Made by a program: the position numbers and the translations under genes. A stretch of DNA of 64,000 nucleotides, taken from the NCBI RefSeq assembly GCF_000631985.1, contig NZ_JFYN01000016.1:56863-120862 (forward strand), written 5' to 3'. This stretch comes from Pseudomonas sp. RIT288. Its GTDB lineage: Bacteria > Pseudomonadota > Gammaproteobacteria > Pseudomonadales > Pseudomonadaceae. Below are positions 16,266-24,857 of this stretch, piece by piece. Under the pieces are notes generated by a model. That model searched no databases. It worked only from the letters and a program-made list of their open reading frames with translations, and was not told the DNA's origin. The first letter of the stretch is position 1, and each line of letters starts with the position of its first letter.

Positions 16266-19181
16266 TCAAGCGAGTAACTGTGCCCAGTCGATCGAGGCAT
16301 TTTCAGCCAGCGTAAAACCTTTGCCGGTCAGGGCCAGGTTGGCGTTGTAGGCCGGATCCTGTGCAAAGGCGCCGCTCCATTTTTCCCGCAAAGCCTGCAG
16401 CGCCTCGGAGGCTTGCGGCAGCTCGCCGGTATGCAGCACCTGCACCGACGGCGTCCAGACGGTGAGGTAGCCCGCCTGTCCAGCCTTGAGGCACAGATCG
16501 ACATCGCTGAAACCGCTGGCGAAATCGACTTCGTCCAGACCGCCCAGCGCGTCGAACAGTTCTTTGCGCACCATCAGACAAACCTTCGACACCGCCGAGT
16601 AATTCTGCTCGAGCGCCAGACGTTGCATGTAACCCGTAGCCGCATGTTTTTCGCCGATAAAGGCCGATCCCACGCCGCCGTTCAGACCGAGAATCAAACC
16701 GGCCTGAGAGACCTTGCCGTCGCGGTCGACCAGTTTGGCACCGACGATACCGACCTCGGGACGCTGGGCATGGTTGAGCAACGAATCGATCCAGTTCGGA
16801 TTGACGATTTCGCTGTCAGTGGCCAGCAGTACCAGGTATTCACCCTGCGCCTGTTCGCTGGCGGCGTTGTACAACGCAACCTCACTCAGTGGCTGGTCGG
16901 CACGCAACACGTTCACTTTGCCGTTGCGCAATGTGCCCAGCCAGTCGTTGACCTGCGCCGACTGATTCGGGTTGGCCGCGATCAACACTTCGTAGCGGCT
17001 GTAACGGGTACGCAGCAACACACCTTCGAGGCAGCGACGCAGGACCACCAGATCATCACCGGCAGGCAGGATGATCGACACCAGCGGCTGCTCGGTATGG
17101 CGATAATCGACTTGCCAGGTCCCCGGCAGCGACGACGTGACCTTGGCCTTGTAGCCGCGATTGGTCAAATGGCGCAGTAACGCCTGACGCTCATGGGCCA
17201 CTTCTTCCTGCGCCGGAACCTGGGTGATCAACAGCGGCTCGTCAAGATGCGCCAGACCGTCGAGGCCACCCTGCTCAATCAGGCGCAACAACAGGTCGAA
17301 CTCCAGCGCCTTGCTGAAATCCGCCTGGTATCCGCCCGCTTCAAGGAACACGTCACGACGAATCAGCCAATGGCGCGCCATCAACGACGGGTTGCTTTGC
17401 AGCAAGTCGAGATTGAAACCAGGGCGGAACACGTCGATCAGCGCGCCCTCTTCATTGCGCTGGATTTCATCAGTGGCGACCGCGCGAAGGCCCGTGGCCG
17501 ACATCAATTCCAGGCCGGCACGCAGCAGGCCACCCGCGGTGAACTCATCGCCCACTTGTGCCAACAGCAGCCAGTCGCATGGCGACTGGGCCGCACTCAG
17601 GTTGAGCTTGTCGACGAAATTGCCCGGGGTGACGCGGACAAAGTGCAAAGTGTTCTGCGCCGTGGTCGCAGCCTGCGGCTCGCCCGTGGTGAAGACCACG
17701 ATCTTGAAGGCTTTACTGTGACCTTCAACCAGGCTGTCGAGGGTTACCTGCAACTTGTCGACGTTGTTGTCCAGGTCCAGCAGGAAAATGCCGAACTGTG
17801 GCCCGCCGTTGTTCGCCGCCAGGTAAGCGGCAATCAGCGCCCGCTGCTCGGCGTCCGGCGTACGGCACGCCAGCCATTCGAGCAAACGTCCCGAACGCAT
17901 CTTGCTGAAGACCGGGTAATGATCGGCCTTCGACACCGTCTCGAGACGCGCATCCCAGGCAGCCAGTTCCTGAGCTTGTGTGTCATCGCCGGATGCCTGC
18001 AGTTGCTCGACCAGACGCTTGACCACTCGGCGATTGAACGCGTTGCTGTCGTGGGCCTGCCACAAGCGATCGAGCACACTTTCCGGGGTATCGTTATTGC
18101 GGGCCTGCTGCAGGTATTCCTGCCGGGTCCAGACACCCTCGAGCTGTTCCAGTTGCACACGGCCGGCCGGCATCGCATGCAAGAGAAATTCGAACTCGGC
18201 CAGCAAGTCAAAAAAGCGCTGGTTGTAGAACGGCATCTCGACGTACTGCAGCGGCCCGAATCGGCGCTCCGGGGTTTTGGTTACGTTGTTCCAGATGGAC
18301 TGGAAAATCAGCTCGGCCGTCAGTGCACGACCGGTCACCAGGCTATCGGTCATCGCCGCGAAGCTTTCCAGGGCGAACGCCTTGCGCTGCGCCTGGTCGA
18401 GGTCGGTGATCCCCGTCGGGAGCGAGGCGAGGAATTCGGCGAAGGCCTCACGCTCGGCCACCGATTTGGCATCGGTGTACGACAGCGCGTGATACACCTC
18501 GGTGTTGTGGTCAGAGAAACCGACGTTGATTTCGCGTACGACATACGGGATCGGCAGTACGCGCGCCTTGGCGTTCGCCAGCAGGTAGTAGCTGTGACCA
18601 ATCTCCTGCCATTCGAAACTGGTGCCCGCCGGCAATGCCGCATACCAGTCCTGGATGATCGCGGTTCGGCACACGCCATAGAACGGCGGTACGTACTGAT
18701 GCATGAAGTCGAGGACACGATCCTCGGCACGTTCCGACGCGTAGTCTTCGCAGATTTTCTTGTCGCGGCGGTAGTAACTGACACTCCCGGCCAGCGCCAG
18801 GTACATCAGGCAATAGCCGTGGCACAAACCGTAGTCGCGGTTGGCTTCAAGGAAGCTCACCGATTCGGCCAACGACTCATGCAGGATGAAATCGTCGTCG
18901 GCAGCGAAGACCATATACGGCGTGGTCAGTTGCTCGACGCCGTAAGTCAGTTTGGCCTGCATGCCCCAATAGGCGAATTGCGGCAGGTGCTGATAATCGA
19001 CCGAGGAAAAGTCACCTTCCGGGCGCTCGGGGGAAGAGTCCAGCACCAGCACCTTGCAAGGCAGGCTGCTGTAGTACTGCAGCGCTCGACGCAAAAAAGC
19101 CGGGCGGTTGTGGGTGATCAGAACCACCGTCAGCAACTCGCTCAATGGCAGCCTGTTTTCAGAAACGTACTTGCCTTGCAT
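16266..19181 (-). CDS. Large two-domain glycosyltransferase (TIGR00180 + GT2)
   Basis: A 971-residue cytoplasmic protein. Residues about 17-290 form a TIGR00180-type glycosyltransferase domain (VVLITHNRPAFLRRALQYY... with FAADDDF as the acidic metal-binding motif). About 330-640 is a less typical linker with a degenerate second GT2-like part. About 698-900 is a family 2 transferase domain (PLVSIILPAGDDLVVLRRCLEG, ending FSDVDLCLKAGQAGYLTVWTP). The start at 19181 has GGGAGAAG 3-10 bases upstream and leaves a 55-bp gap; a longer reading would run into the upstream methyltransferase gene. Similar giant transferases act on flagellin glycans. Its acceptor and donor cannot be told from sequence. 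Confidence 0.88.
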   Translation of the reverse strand: MQGKYVSENRLPLSELLTVVLITHNRPAFLRRALQYYSSLPCKVLVLDSSPERPEGDFSSVDYQHLPQFAYWGMQAKLTYGVEQLTTPYMVFAADDDFILHESLAESVSFLEANRDYGLCHGYCLMYLALAGSVSYYRRDKKICEDYASERAEDRVLDFMHQYVPPFYGVCRTAIIQDWYAALPAGTSFEWQEIGHSYYLLANAKARVLPIPYVVREINVGFSDHNTEVYHALSYTDAKSVAEREAFAEFLASLPTGITDLDQAQRKAFALESFAAMTDSLVTGRALTAELIFQSIWNNVTKTPERRFGPLQYVEMPFYNQRFFDLLAEFEFLLHAMPAGRVQLEQLEGVWTRQEYLQQARNNDTPESVLDRLWQAHDSNAFNRRVVKRLVEQLQASGDDTQAQELAAWDARLETVSKADHYPVFSKMRSGRLLEWLACRTPDAEQRALIAAYLAANNGGPQFGIFLLDLDNNVDKLQVTLDSLVEGHSKAFKIVVFTTGEPQAATTAQNTLHFVRVTPGNFVDKLNLSAAQSPCDWLLLAQVGDEFTAGGLLRAGLELMSATGLRAVATDEIQRNEEGALIDVFRPGFNLDLLQSNPSLMARHWLIRRDVFLEAGGYQADFSKALEFDLLLRLIEQGGLDGLAHLDEPLLITQVPAQEEVAHERQALLRHLTNRGYKAKVTSSLPGTWQVDYRHTEQPLVSIILPAGDDLVVLRRCLEGVLLRTRYSRYEVLIAANPNQSAQVNDWLGTLRNGKVNVLRADQPLSEVALYNAASEQAQGEYLVLLATDSEIVNPNWIDSLLNHAQRPEVGIVGAKLVDRDGKVSQAGLILGLNGGVGSAFIGEKHAATGYMQRLALEQNYSAVSKVCLMVRKELFDALGGLDEVDFASGFSDVDLCLKAGQAGYLTVWTPSVQVLHTGELPQASEALQALREKWSGAFAQDPAYNANLALTGKGFTLAENASIDWAQLLA

Positions 19182-19236
19182 AACTTCTCCCACAATCGGC
19201 GAAACCGCCCGAAAAACGCTTTGATGATGGAACCGA

Positions 19237-19971
19237 TTAACGAACCCGACGCAGATAGCCGTCCGCAGCAACGGTGATCAGCAGCTTGTCCTGCATGTGC
19301 TGGTCGATCTCGAAATCAGCGTTCTCCTTGAGGTAGGCCCAGACCGCTGTTTTCGGGTTGTCGCCCGGCCCCCATGGACGATCCGGGAAGGCATCGGCCG
19401 GCATGTCTTCAACCACGGTGTCCATGACCACGCAGTAGCTGTCCACCGAGACCAGTGGCGCATAGAAACGCAGCTCTTCGAGGACGTGTTCGTGGGTATG
19501 GTTGGAATCGAGCACCACGATCACTTTCTTGCCGGCGGCGGCCTGACGCACTTGCTCGACCACGGCCGGATCCAGACTGGAACCTTCGATCATGCTGATG
19601 CGCTTGATCATCGGGTGGCTTTCGATGGCTTCGCGGTTGTGCGCACGAATGTCGCGATCGATACCCAGCACTTCGCCGTGGCCCTGCAACTCCAGCAACG
19701 AGGCGTAGTAAATGATCGAACCGCCATGGGCAATGCCACACTCGATCACCAGGTCAGGCTTGATGCGCCAGATCAGTTCCTGCATCGCCATCATGTCTTG
19801 TGGCAATTGAATGATCGGACGGCCCATCCACGAGAAGTGATAGGTGTACTTGTGTCTGGCCGACTGGTTGTAGAACTCCTGGGCCAGCGCCTTCAGATCC
19901 TTGTCCTGGCCCTGGGCATTGACTTCGGCGTGGCACTCCGCCTCGAAAGCTTTGATTACGTTATCGCTCAT
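19237..19971 (-). CDS. CmcI-family SAM methyltransferase (cephalosporin hydroxylase/rhamnosyl O-methyltransferase fold)
   Basis: A 244-residue protein of the CmcI family. The SAM-binding strand-loop is VIECGIAHGGSIIYYASLLEL (about residues 74-94). The metal/substrate segment VVLDSNHTHEHVLEELRFYAPLV follows near residue 150, and the N-terminus has FSWMGRPIIQLPQDMMAMQELI. Members near sugar genes are O-methyltransferases despite the hydroxylase label, so methylation of a flagellin glycan sugar is the likely role. It is placed between the sugar SDR (65-bp gap) and the large glycosyltransferase. Confidence 0.85.
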   Translation of the reverse strand: MSDNVIKAFEAECHAEVNAQGQDKDLKALAQEFYNQSARHKYTYHFSWMGRPIIQLPQDMMAMQELIWRIKPDLVIECGIAHGGSIIYYASLLELQGHGEVLGIDRDIRAHNREAIESHPMIKRISMIEGSSLDPAVVEQVRQAAAGKKVIVVLDSNHTHEHVLEELRFYAPLVSVDSYCVVMDTVVEDMPADAFPDRPWGPGDNPKTAVWAYLKENADFEIDQHMQDKLLITVAADGYLRRVR

Positions 19972-20036
19972 TGTCCGGTCTCACTGAAAAGTCATTTGAT
20001 AGTCGCGCTGCCAAAAGGCATTCGCGTCGAGGCGCA

Positions 20037-20894
20037 TCAATGGGTTCGCTGCGCCTCAAGCAACTGTTGCAAACGGTCGACCACCGCCCAGAACGCCATG
20101 GGTTCGTGTGTCGGATAGGGGTAATGCCCCAGGTTCAAATCGATCGAAGCACCGCGTTCACGCAGGCGATGCTCGACCAGGGTTCTTACCGAAATCGCTT
20201 GGCCGCTGGCGCAATTGATCACGCCATGGAAATCACGTTGGTGCAGGATCGCCGCGAGGTAACCGGCAGCGGTCTGGATCGGCAAAAAGTCACGCAACTG
20301 TTCGCCCGCCGACATGTTGAATGACGCGTCGCCGCTATCGATCGCCCGATCCAGCGCTGCCAGCAGACTGCCGGGGTTCTGCCCTTCGCCATGCAAATAG
20401 AACAGGCGCGCCCACTGCAAAGTGAACGGATGTTCTTGCGCAAGGTTCTGCAAAAACAGGTGCAAGGTGTGCTTGGCCAACCCGTAAGGATTGCTCGGCC
20501 GCGGCTCGACGCTTTCGCTGAGCGGGCCGCTTTGCATGCCGTACTCGAAGCAGGTGCCGGTCACCAGGACTTGCGGCACACCCGCCTCGACTGCGCCTTT
20601 GATAAAGCGGTAGTCGGCCATCAGGTTGTGCTCGAAATGGAACAGCGCCCGGTAATTCGGCAACCCCGGCCAGGCCAGGTGCGCGAGGACGTCGATGCCG
20701 TCGGTGAGCGCCGCAATGTCCAGATCCGCCGCGTGAATATCCGCCGCGACGAATTCGACGTGGTTGATCCACGGCATGCTCGCGGCAGTATCTGTACTGC
20801 GCGCCACCGCACGCACCGCGCAGCCGCGCCCGAGCAACGCCGCGACCAGATGCCGGCCGACGAAGCCCGTGGCCCCGGTGACCAGGACTTTCAC
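20037..20894 (-). CDS. NAD-dependent sugar epimerase/reductase (extended SDR)
   Basis: A 285-residue extended short-chain dehydrogenase. The Rossmann motif is TGATGFVGRHLVAALL (residues 6-21), and a catalytic pair is seen at NPYGLAKHTLHLF (YxxxK). A Cys-containing VTGTCFEYG segment takes the place of the Ser/Thr region. Because it follows rfbF, rfbG, an rfbC-like epimerase and a C-methyltransferase with 4-bp overlaps, the likely role is reduction of the C-4 keto group of a CDP-activated, C-methylated 6-deoxyhexose. The exact stereochemistry is not deducible. Confidence 0.85.
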   Translation of the reverse strand: MKVLVTGATGFVGRHLVAALLGRGCAVRAVARSTDTAASMPWINHVEFVAADIHAADLDIAALTDGIDVLAHLAWPGLPNYRALFHFEHNLMADYRFIKGAVEAGVPQVLVTGTCFEYGMQSGPLSESVEPRPSNPYGLAKHTLHLFLQNLAQEHPFTLQWARLFYLHGEGQNPGSLLAALDRAIDSGDASFNMSAGEQLRDFLPIQTAAGYLAAILHQRDFHGVINCASGQAISVRTLVEHRLRERGASIDLNLGHYPYPTHEPMAFWAVVDRLQQLLEAQRTH

Positions 20895-22117
20895 AGGACT
20901 TTCATCTCAGGCACGGCGATCACGAAGCGCCCGTCCCACTGGCGCACCTGCGCCAGTTGCTGACTGACTTCGTGCAGCAGATTCCACGGCAGCACCAGCA
21001 CGTAATCCGGTTTTTCGATATCGATCTGCGCCGGCGCGACAATCGGGATACGACTGCCCGGCAGGTACTTGCCCTGCTTGTGCGGGTTGGCATCGGCCAC
21101 CCACGCCAGCAGATCCGGTTTGACCCCGGCGTAGTTGAGCAAGGTGTTGCCCTTGGCCGCCGCGCCGTAACCGACCACACGCTTGCCGTCGGCCTTGGCC
21201 TGCAACAGGAAACGCAGCAGTTCATGTTTGATGCGTTCGGCAGCCGGCGCGAGGGTCGCGTAGTACTCAGGGGTTTTCACCCCGGCATCCAGTTCGGCCT
21301 GCAGTTGTTGCTGCACCGCCGGCTGCACCGCACGACGCTCACCGTCCTGGCGCTGCACAAACACCCGCAGCGAACCGCCATGGGTCGGCAGTTGGCTGAC
21401 GTCGAACACTTCCAGACCATTGCGTTCGCACAAAGTCTGCACCGCGGTCAGCGACAGATAGGAATAGTGCTCGTGGTACAGCGTGTCGAACTGCGCACCG
21501 GCCATCAGCGTCAGCAGTTGCGGGAATTCGAACGTAGCGACGCCGGTCGGCTTGAGCAGCGTGGCGAAACCACCGAGGAAATCATTGATGTCCGGCACAT
21601 GCGCGAGCACGTTGTTGGCGGCCATCAGGTCGGCGCCCCAGCCTTCGCTGTGCAGCTGCGCAGCGCTGTCGCGACCGAAGAACACTTCACGAATCTGCAG
21701 GCCCTTTTCCCGCGCCGCTTGCGCGGTGCTGCGGGTCGGCTCGACACCCAGACACGGAATGCCGCGAGCAGCGACGTACTGCAGCAGGTAGCCATCGTTG
21801 GCGGCCACTTCGACCACACGGCTGTCGGCATTCAGCGCAAAGCGCTCGACCATCTCGGCGACATAACGCTCGGCATGGGCCAGCCAGGTGCTGGAGAACG
21901 AACTGAAGTAGGCGTATTCGGCGTCGAACAGGCTGTCGGCACGGGTGTAATCCTCGGTCTGCACCAGCCAGCATTGCTGGCACACGGCAACCTTGAGCGG
22001 CACCCATTGCTCGGCCTGTTCCAGGCGCTCGACGTGTACGTAGGCGTTGGACGGTGGCGAGGTGCCGAGGTCGATCAGCGGCAGGCTCAGCGGTGCGGCG
22101 CACCCACGGCAGTTCAT
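20891..22117 (-). CDS. Sugar C-methyltransferase (zinc-binding N-domain, SAM domain, C-terminal Methyltransf_14-type domain)
   Basis: A 408-residue protein of the TylC3/NovU/TcaB9-type C-methyltransferase family. The N-terminal zinc module has Cys3, Cys6, Cys46 and Cys49 (MNCRGC..., VCQQCW). The SAM domain carries VVEVAANDGYLLQYVAARGIPCLGVEPT (about residues 100-127), and the C-terminal domain has KRVVGYGAAAKGNTLLNYAG and the ending EKPDYVLVLPWN, typical of the family. Such enzymes put a methyl branch on a carbon next to a keto group of a nucleotide-linked deoxysugar. It overlaps both the SDR gene and the rfbC-like gene by 4 bp. This implies a branched-chain sugar. Confidence 0.9.
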   Translation of the reverse strand: MNCRGCAAPLSLPLIDLGTSPPSNAYVHVERLEQAEQWVPLKVAVCQQCWLVQTEDYTRADSLFDAEYAYFSSFSSTWLAHAERYVAEMVERFALNADSRVVEVAANDGYLLQYVAARGIPCLGVEPTRSTAQAAREKGLQIREVFFGRDSAAQLHSEGWGADLMAANNVLAHVPDINDFLGGFATLLKPTGVATFEFPQLLTLMAGAQFDTLYHEHYSYLSLTAVQTLCERNGLEVFDVSQLPTHGGSLRVFVQRQDGERRAVQPAVQQQLQAELDAGVKTPEYYATLAPAAERIKHELLRFLLQAKADGKRVVGYGAAAKGNTLLNYAGVKPDLLAWVADANPHKQGKYLPGSRIPIVAPAQIDIEKPDYVLVLPWNLLHEVSQQLAQVRQWDGRFVIAVPEMKVL

Positions 22118-22674
22118 AGACGCACTCCAGCAAAGTGTTGATCGAGCGCGGGATGGCTGGAATCACGCGCTGACAAATTATTGACAGCCAACGGCCAGGC
22201 AATCGCCAGCCGTGGATCGTTCACCGACAGCCCGCCCTCATGCTCCGGCGCGTAATCGGCGCTGTGCAGGTAAAGCAGTTCGGCGTCGTCGGTGAGGGTC
22301 TGGAAGCCGTGGGCGAAGCCGGCGGGAATCAACAGGCTGCGACCGTCGCCGGCCTTGAGATGCTCGGCGTGCCAGTGCAGGAAGGTCTCGGAATCCGGAC
22401 GCAGATCCACCGCCACGTCCCACACTTCACCGCGCAGACAGGTGATCAGCTTGGCTTCCGGCGCATTGGCATTCTGATAATGCAGACCGCGCACGCTACC
22501 CTTCTCGCGGGTGCAGGAATGGTTGATCTGGCGGATGTGAAATTCGCTGCCGAACGCGCTCAGGCTACCTTCGCAGAACAGCCGGGCGAAATGCCCGCGC
22601 TGATCTTCGAAGCGTTTGTGCTGGACACCGAACAGCCCGGCCAGCGGCAACGGTTTCAAGGAAAACTCGCTCAC
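22114..22674 (-). CDS. rfbC: RmlC/RfbC-family 3,5-epimerase-like cupin
   Basis: A 186-residue dTDP-4-dehydrorhamnose 3,5-epimerase-like protein. The catalytic His is in SVRGLHYQNANAPEAKLI, and PAGFAHGFQTL and the LYLHSADYAPEHEGGL region are family features. In this operon the substrate is probably the CDP-4-keto-6-deoxyhexose made by the neighbouring RfbG rather than a dTDP sugar, because no rmlA/rmlB is present. It may epimerise C3 and/or C5. It overlaps rfbG and the C-methyltransferase gene by 4 bp each. Confidence 0.88.
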   Translation of the reverse strand: MSEFSLKPLPLAGLFGVQHKRFEDQRGHFARLFCEGSLSAFGSEFHIRQINHSCTREKGSVRGLHYQNANAPEAKLITCLRGEVWDVAVDLRPDSETFLHWHAEHLKAGDGRSLLIPAGFAHGFQTLTDDAELLYLHSADYAPEHEGGLSVNDPRLAIAWPLAVNNLSARDSSHPALDQHFAGVRL

Positions 22675-23753
22675 AGCGCGCCTCGGTACAGGTTCAGTTG
22701 GCCGAGAGTGACGTTGCGCATGTCATCGCCGTTCTGCCACGCCAGATGCCAGTCGAGGGTCTGGGTCAGGCATTGCTGCAAGGTCCAGCGTGGCTGCCAG
22801 CCGAGTGTTTGACGGGCGCGGCTACTGTCGAGGCGCAACAGACCCGCCTCGTGCAGCTCGCTTTTTTCGATGCGCAGACCGCGTGCCTGTGGCCAGCGAG
22901 TGGCGAGCAGTTCGACCACTTCGCCGACGCTGCACATGTCCGCCTCGCCCGGGCCGAAGTTCCACGCCCCGGCGTATTCCGGGCCTTGTTCGTAGAGGCC
23001 GGCAGCCAGTTGCAGGTAACCGGCCAGCGGTTCCAGCGCGTGCTGCCACGGGCGCACGGCTTGCGGGTAACGCAGGGTCACCGGCTCGTCTGCAGTCCAG
23101 GCCTTGAGCACGTCGGGAATCAGTCGCTCCGGGGCGAAGTCGCCGCCACCGAGCACGTTGCCGGCGCGCGCGGTGGCCAGGGCCAGGCCGTGCTCGGCGT
23201 ACTTGTCCGCCGGGAAGAACGACGCCGCATAAGACTGCGCCAACAGTTCACAGCAGGCCTTGCTGCTGCTGTAAGGATCGTGCCCGCCAAGCGCTTCGTC
23301 TTCGCGGTACGGCCATAGCCATTCCTTGTTGGCGTAGACCTTGTCGGTTGTTACCAGCACACAGGCGCGCACGCAACCGACCTGACGGATCGCTTCGAGC
23401 AGGTTCAGCGTGCCCATGACGTTGCTGGAGTAAGTGCCCAGCGGATCGCGATAGCCTTCACGCACCAGCGGCTGCGCGGCCAGGTGCAGGACGATTTCCG
23501 GCTCGGTGTCGGCAATGATCTCCAGCAACGCGCCGAGATCGCGCAGATCGCCACGCTGGTCGTTGATCCCTTCGTGAACCCGCGCCAGTTCATACAGGCT
23601 CGGTTCAGTTGCAGGGTCCAGCGAGAAGCCGCTGACTTGCGCGCCGAGGCTTTGCAGCCACAGGGTCAGCCAACTGCCTTTGAAACCGGTGTGACCGGTG
23701 ACCAGTACACGCTTGCCGCGCCAGAAATCCGCACTCAGGCCCATTGCTTCCAT
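22671..23753 (-). CDS. rfbG: CDP-glucose 4,6-dehydratase
   Basis: A 360-residue extended SDR making CDP-4-keto-6-deoxyglucose. The NAD-binding loop is VTGHTGFKGSWLTLWL near the N-terminus. VTTDKVYANKEW with the following DPYSSSKACCELL (YxxxK) and ARAGNVLGGGDFAPERLIPD are characteristic of RfbG. I chose the start at 23753 because the ATG lies 4 bases after GGAGG. This makes it overlap the 3' end of rfbF by 19 bp, a common arrangement. It uses the product of rfbF and feeds the rfbC-like epimerase. Confidence 0.94.
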   Translation of the reverse strand: MEAMGLSADFWRGKRVLVTGHTGFKGSWLTLWLQSLGAQVSGFSLDPATEPSLYELARVHEGINDQRGDLRDLGALLEIIADTEPEIVLHLAAQPLVREGYRDPLGTYSSNVMGTLNLLEAIRQVGCVRACVLVTTDKVYANKEWLWPYREDEALGGHDPYSSSKACCELLAQSYAASFFPADKYAEHGLALATARAGNVLGGGDFAPERLIPDVLKAWTADEPVTLRYPQAVRPWQHALEPLAGYLQLAAGLYEQGPEYAGAWNFGPGEADMCSVGEVVELLATRWPQARGLRIEKSELHEAGLLRLDSSRARQTLGWQPRWTLQQCLTQTLDWHLAWQNGDDMRNVTLGQLNLYRGAL

Positions 23754-24508
23754 GGGGCCTCCCCGCTCTGCCACAGCGCTTCGAGGTGGTTCTTGTCGCG
23801 CAGGGTGTCCATTGGTTGCCAGAAGCCGTCGTGCTCGAACGCCTTGAGCTGTTCATCCTGGGCCAGGCGCGCCAATGGTTCAGCCTCCCAGGTGGTTTCA
23901 TCACCGGCGATGTACGGCAACACTTTTGGCGACAGCACGAAGAAGCCGCCATTGATCCAGCCACCATCACCACGGGGTTTTTCGGTGAAGCCGAGAACCT
24001 GATCGCCCTGGCGTTCCAGGGCGCCATAGCGACCCGGTGGTTGCACCGCCGTCACGGTCGCCAGACGGCCATGGGCCTTGTGGTAGTCGACCAATTGGCG
24101 AATGTTCAAATCGGAAACGCCGTCGCCGTAAGTGAAGCAGAACGCCTCTTCATCCTTCAGATAACGGCCGGCACGCAACAGACGGCCACCGGTCATGGTT
24201 TCCTCGCCGGTGTCGATCAGGGTGACACTCCATGGCTCGCTGTAATTCTGATGCACGTCCATGCGGTTCTCGCGCATGTTGAACGTGACGTCGGAGGTGT
24301 GCAGGAAGTAATTGGCGAAGAAGTCCTTGATCGCATAGCCCTTGTAGCCCAGGCAAATCACGAAGTCGTGGATTCCGTGGGCGGAATACTGCTTCATGAT
24401 GTGCCAGAGAATTGGCTTGCCGCCGATCTCGATCATCGGCTTGGGCTTGAGGTGCGACTCTTCACTGATGCGCGTGCCGAGGCCACCCGCCAAAATTACT
24501 GCCTTCAT
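23735..24508 (-). CDS. rfbF: Glucose-1-phosphate cytidylyltransferase
   Basis: A 257-residue nucleotidyltransferase that makes CDP-glucose from glucose-1-phosphate and CTP. The N-terminal AVILAGGLGTRISEESHLKPKPMIEIGGKPIL is the family's nucleotide and metal-binding signature. YGDGVSDLN and GWINGGFFVL are further RfbF hallmarks, and the length is as usual. It is the first gene of the long minus-strand sugar operon. GAGGGGAGACG lies directly before the ATG. The 349-bp upstream gap must hold the promoter, but I found no clear sigma70 or sigma54 match. Confidence 0.95.
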   Translation of the reverse strand: MKAVILAGGLGTRISEESHLKPKPMIEIGGKPILWHIMKQYSAHGIHDFVICLGYKGYAIKDFFANYFLHTSDVTFNMRENRMDVHQNYSEPWSVTLIDTGEETMTGGRLLRAGRYLKDEEAFCFTYGDGVSDLNIRQLVDYHKAHGRLATVTAVQPPGRYGALERQGDQVLGFTEKPRGDGGWINGGFFVLSPKVLPYIAGDETTWEAEPLARLAQDEQLKAFEHDGFWQPMDTLRDKNHLEALWQSGEAPWKQWA

Positions 24509-24857
24509 CGTCTCCCCTCTTGTTCTTCACCGGGCTGCGCATGGCTTTCTTGAGCGATGCGGGCCTTCTGGCTAAACCTTTTGCCGCTTGCGACGCCGCT
24601 GCGATGACCGCGAGCGCTCGTTTTATGGCGATTTGAGGGGGACTTGCAGGAAACGCGCCAGCTCGGTGCGCAGTGTGTGGCAGGACCTGCGGCCATGAAA
24701 AAAGGGATGAATCCGTCACCAGACTCAAAAACCCCGTGACCGCTTAAGCCGTCGGCAAAAAAATGTATCAGGATTGATGCAATTACGAGTTTCACAGGCA
24801 AAAAAAACAGGCGACTGCAAAGTCGCCCGTTCTTTCAAGAAGGCCTGCGCGAATCAA
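24509..24857. other. Intergenic region upstream of rfbF
   Basis: About 350 bp without a supported gene. It contains the terminator of the giant glycosyltransferase (24799-24828). A TGGCAGGACCTGC stretch on the plus strand resembles a sigma54 site, but its GG-GC spacing is two bases short. The rfbF/pse operon promoter should lie here. Confidence 0.6.
24799..24828 (-). terminator. Terminator of the giant glycosyltransferase gene
   Basis: On the minus strand a perfect stem GGCGACT-TTGC-AGTCGCC is followed by TG and eight T. It lies about 30 bases after the stop at 24858. This is a classic Rho-independent terminator. Confidence 0.92.

Noticed and set aside
17193..19277. Long plus-strand open frame opposite the 971-aa glycosyltransferase
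   Set aside because: A mirror of the GC3-biased real gene; His/Gln/Arg-rich composition without recognisable motifs.
24660..24700. TGGCAGGACCTGC as a sigma54 promoter
   Set aside because: GG to GC spacing is eight instead of ten bases, and it points away from rfbF.
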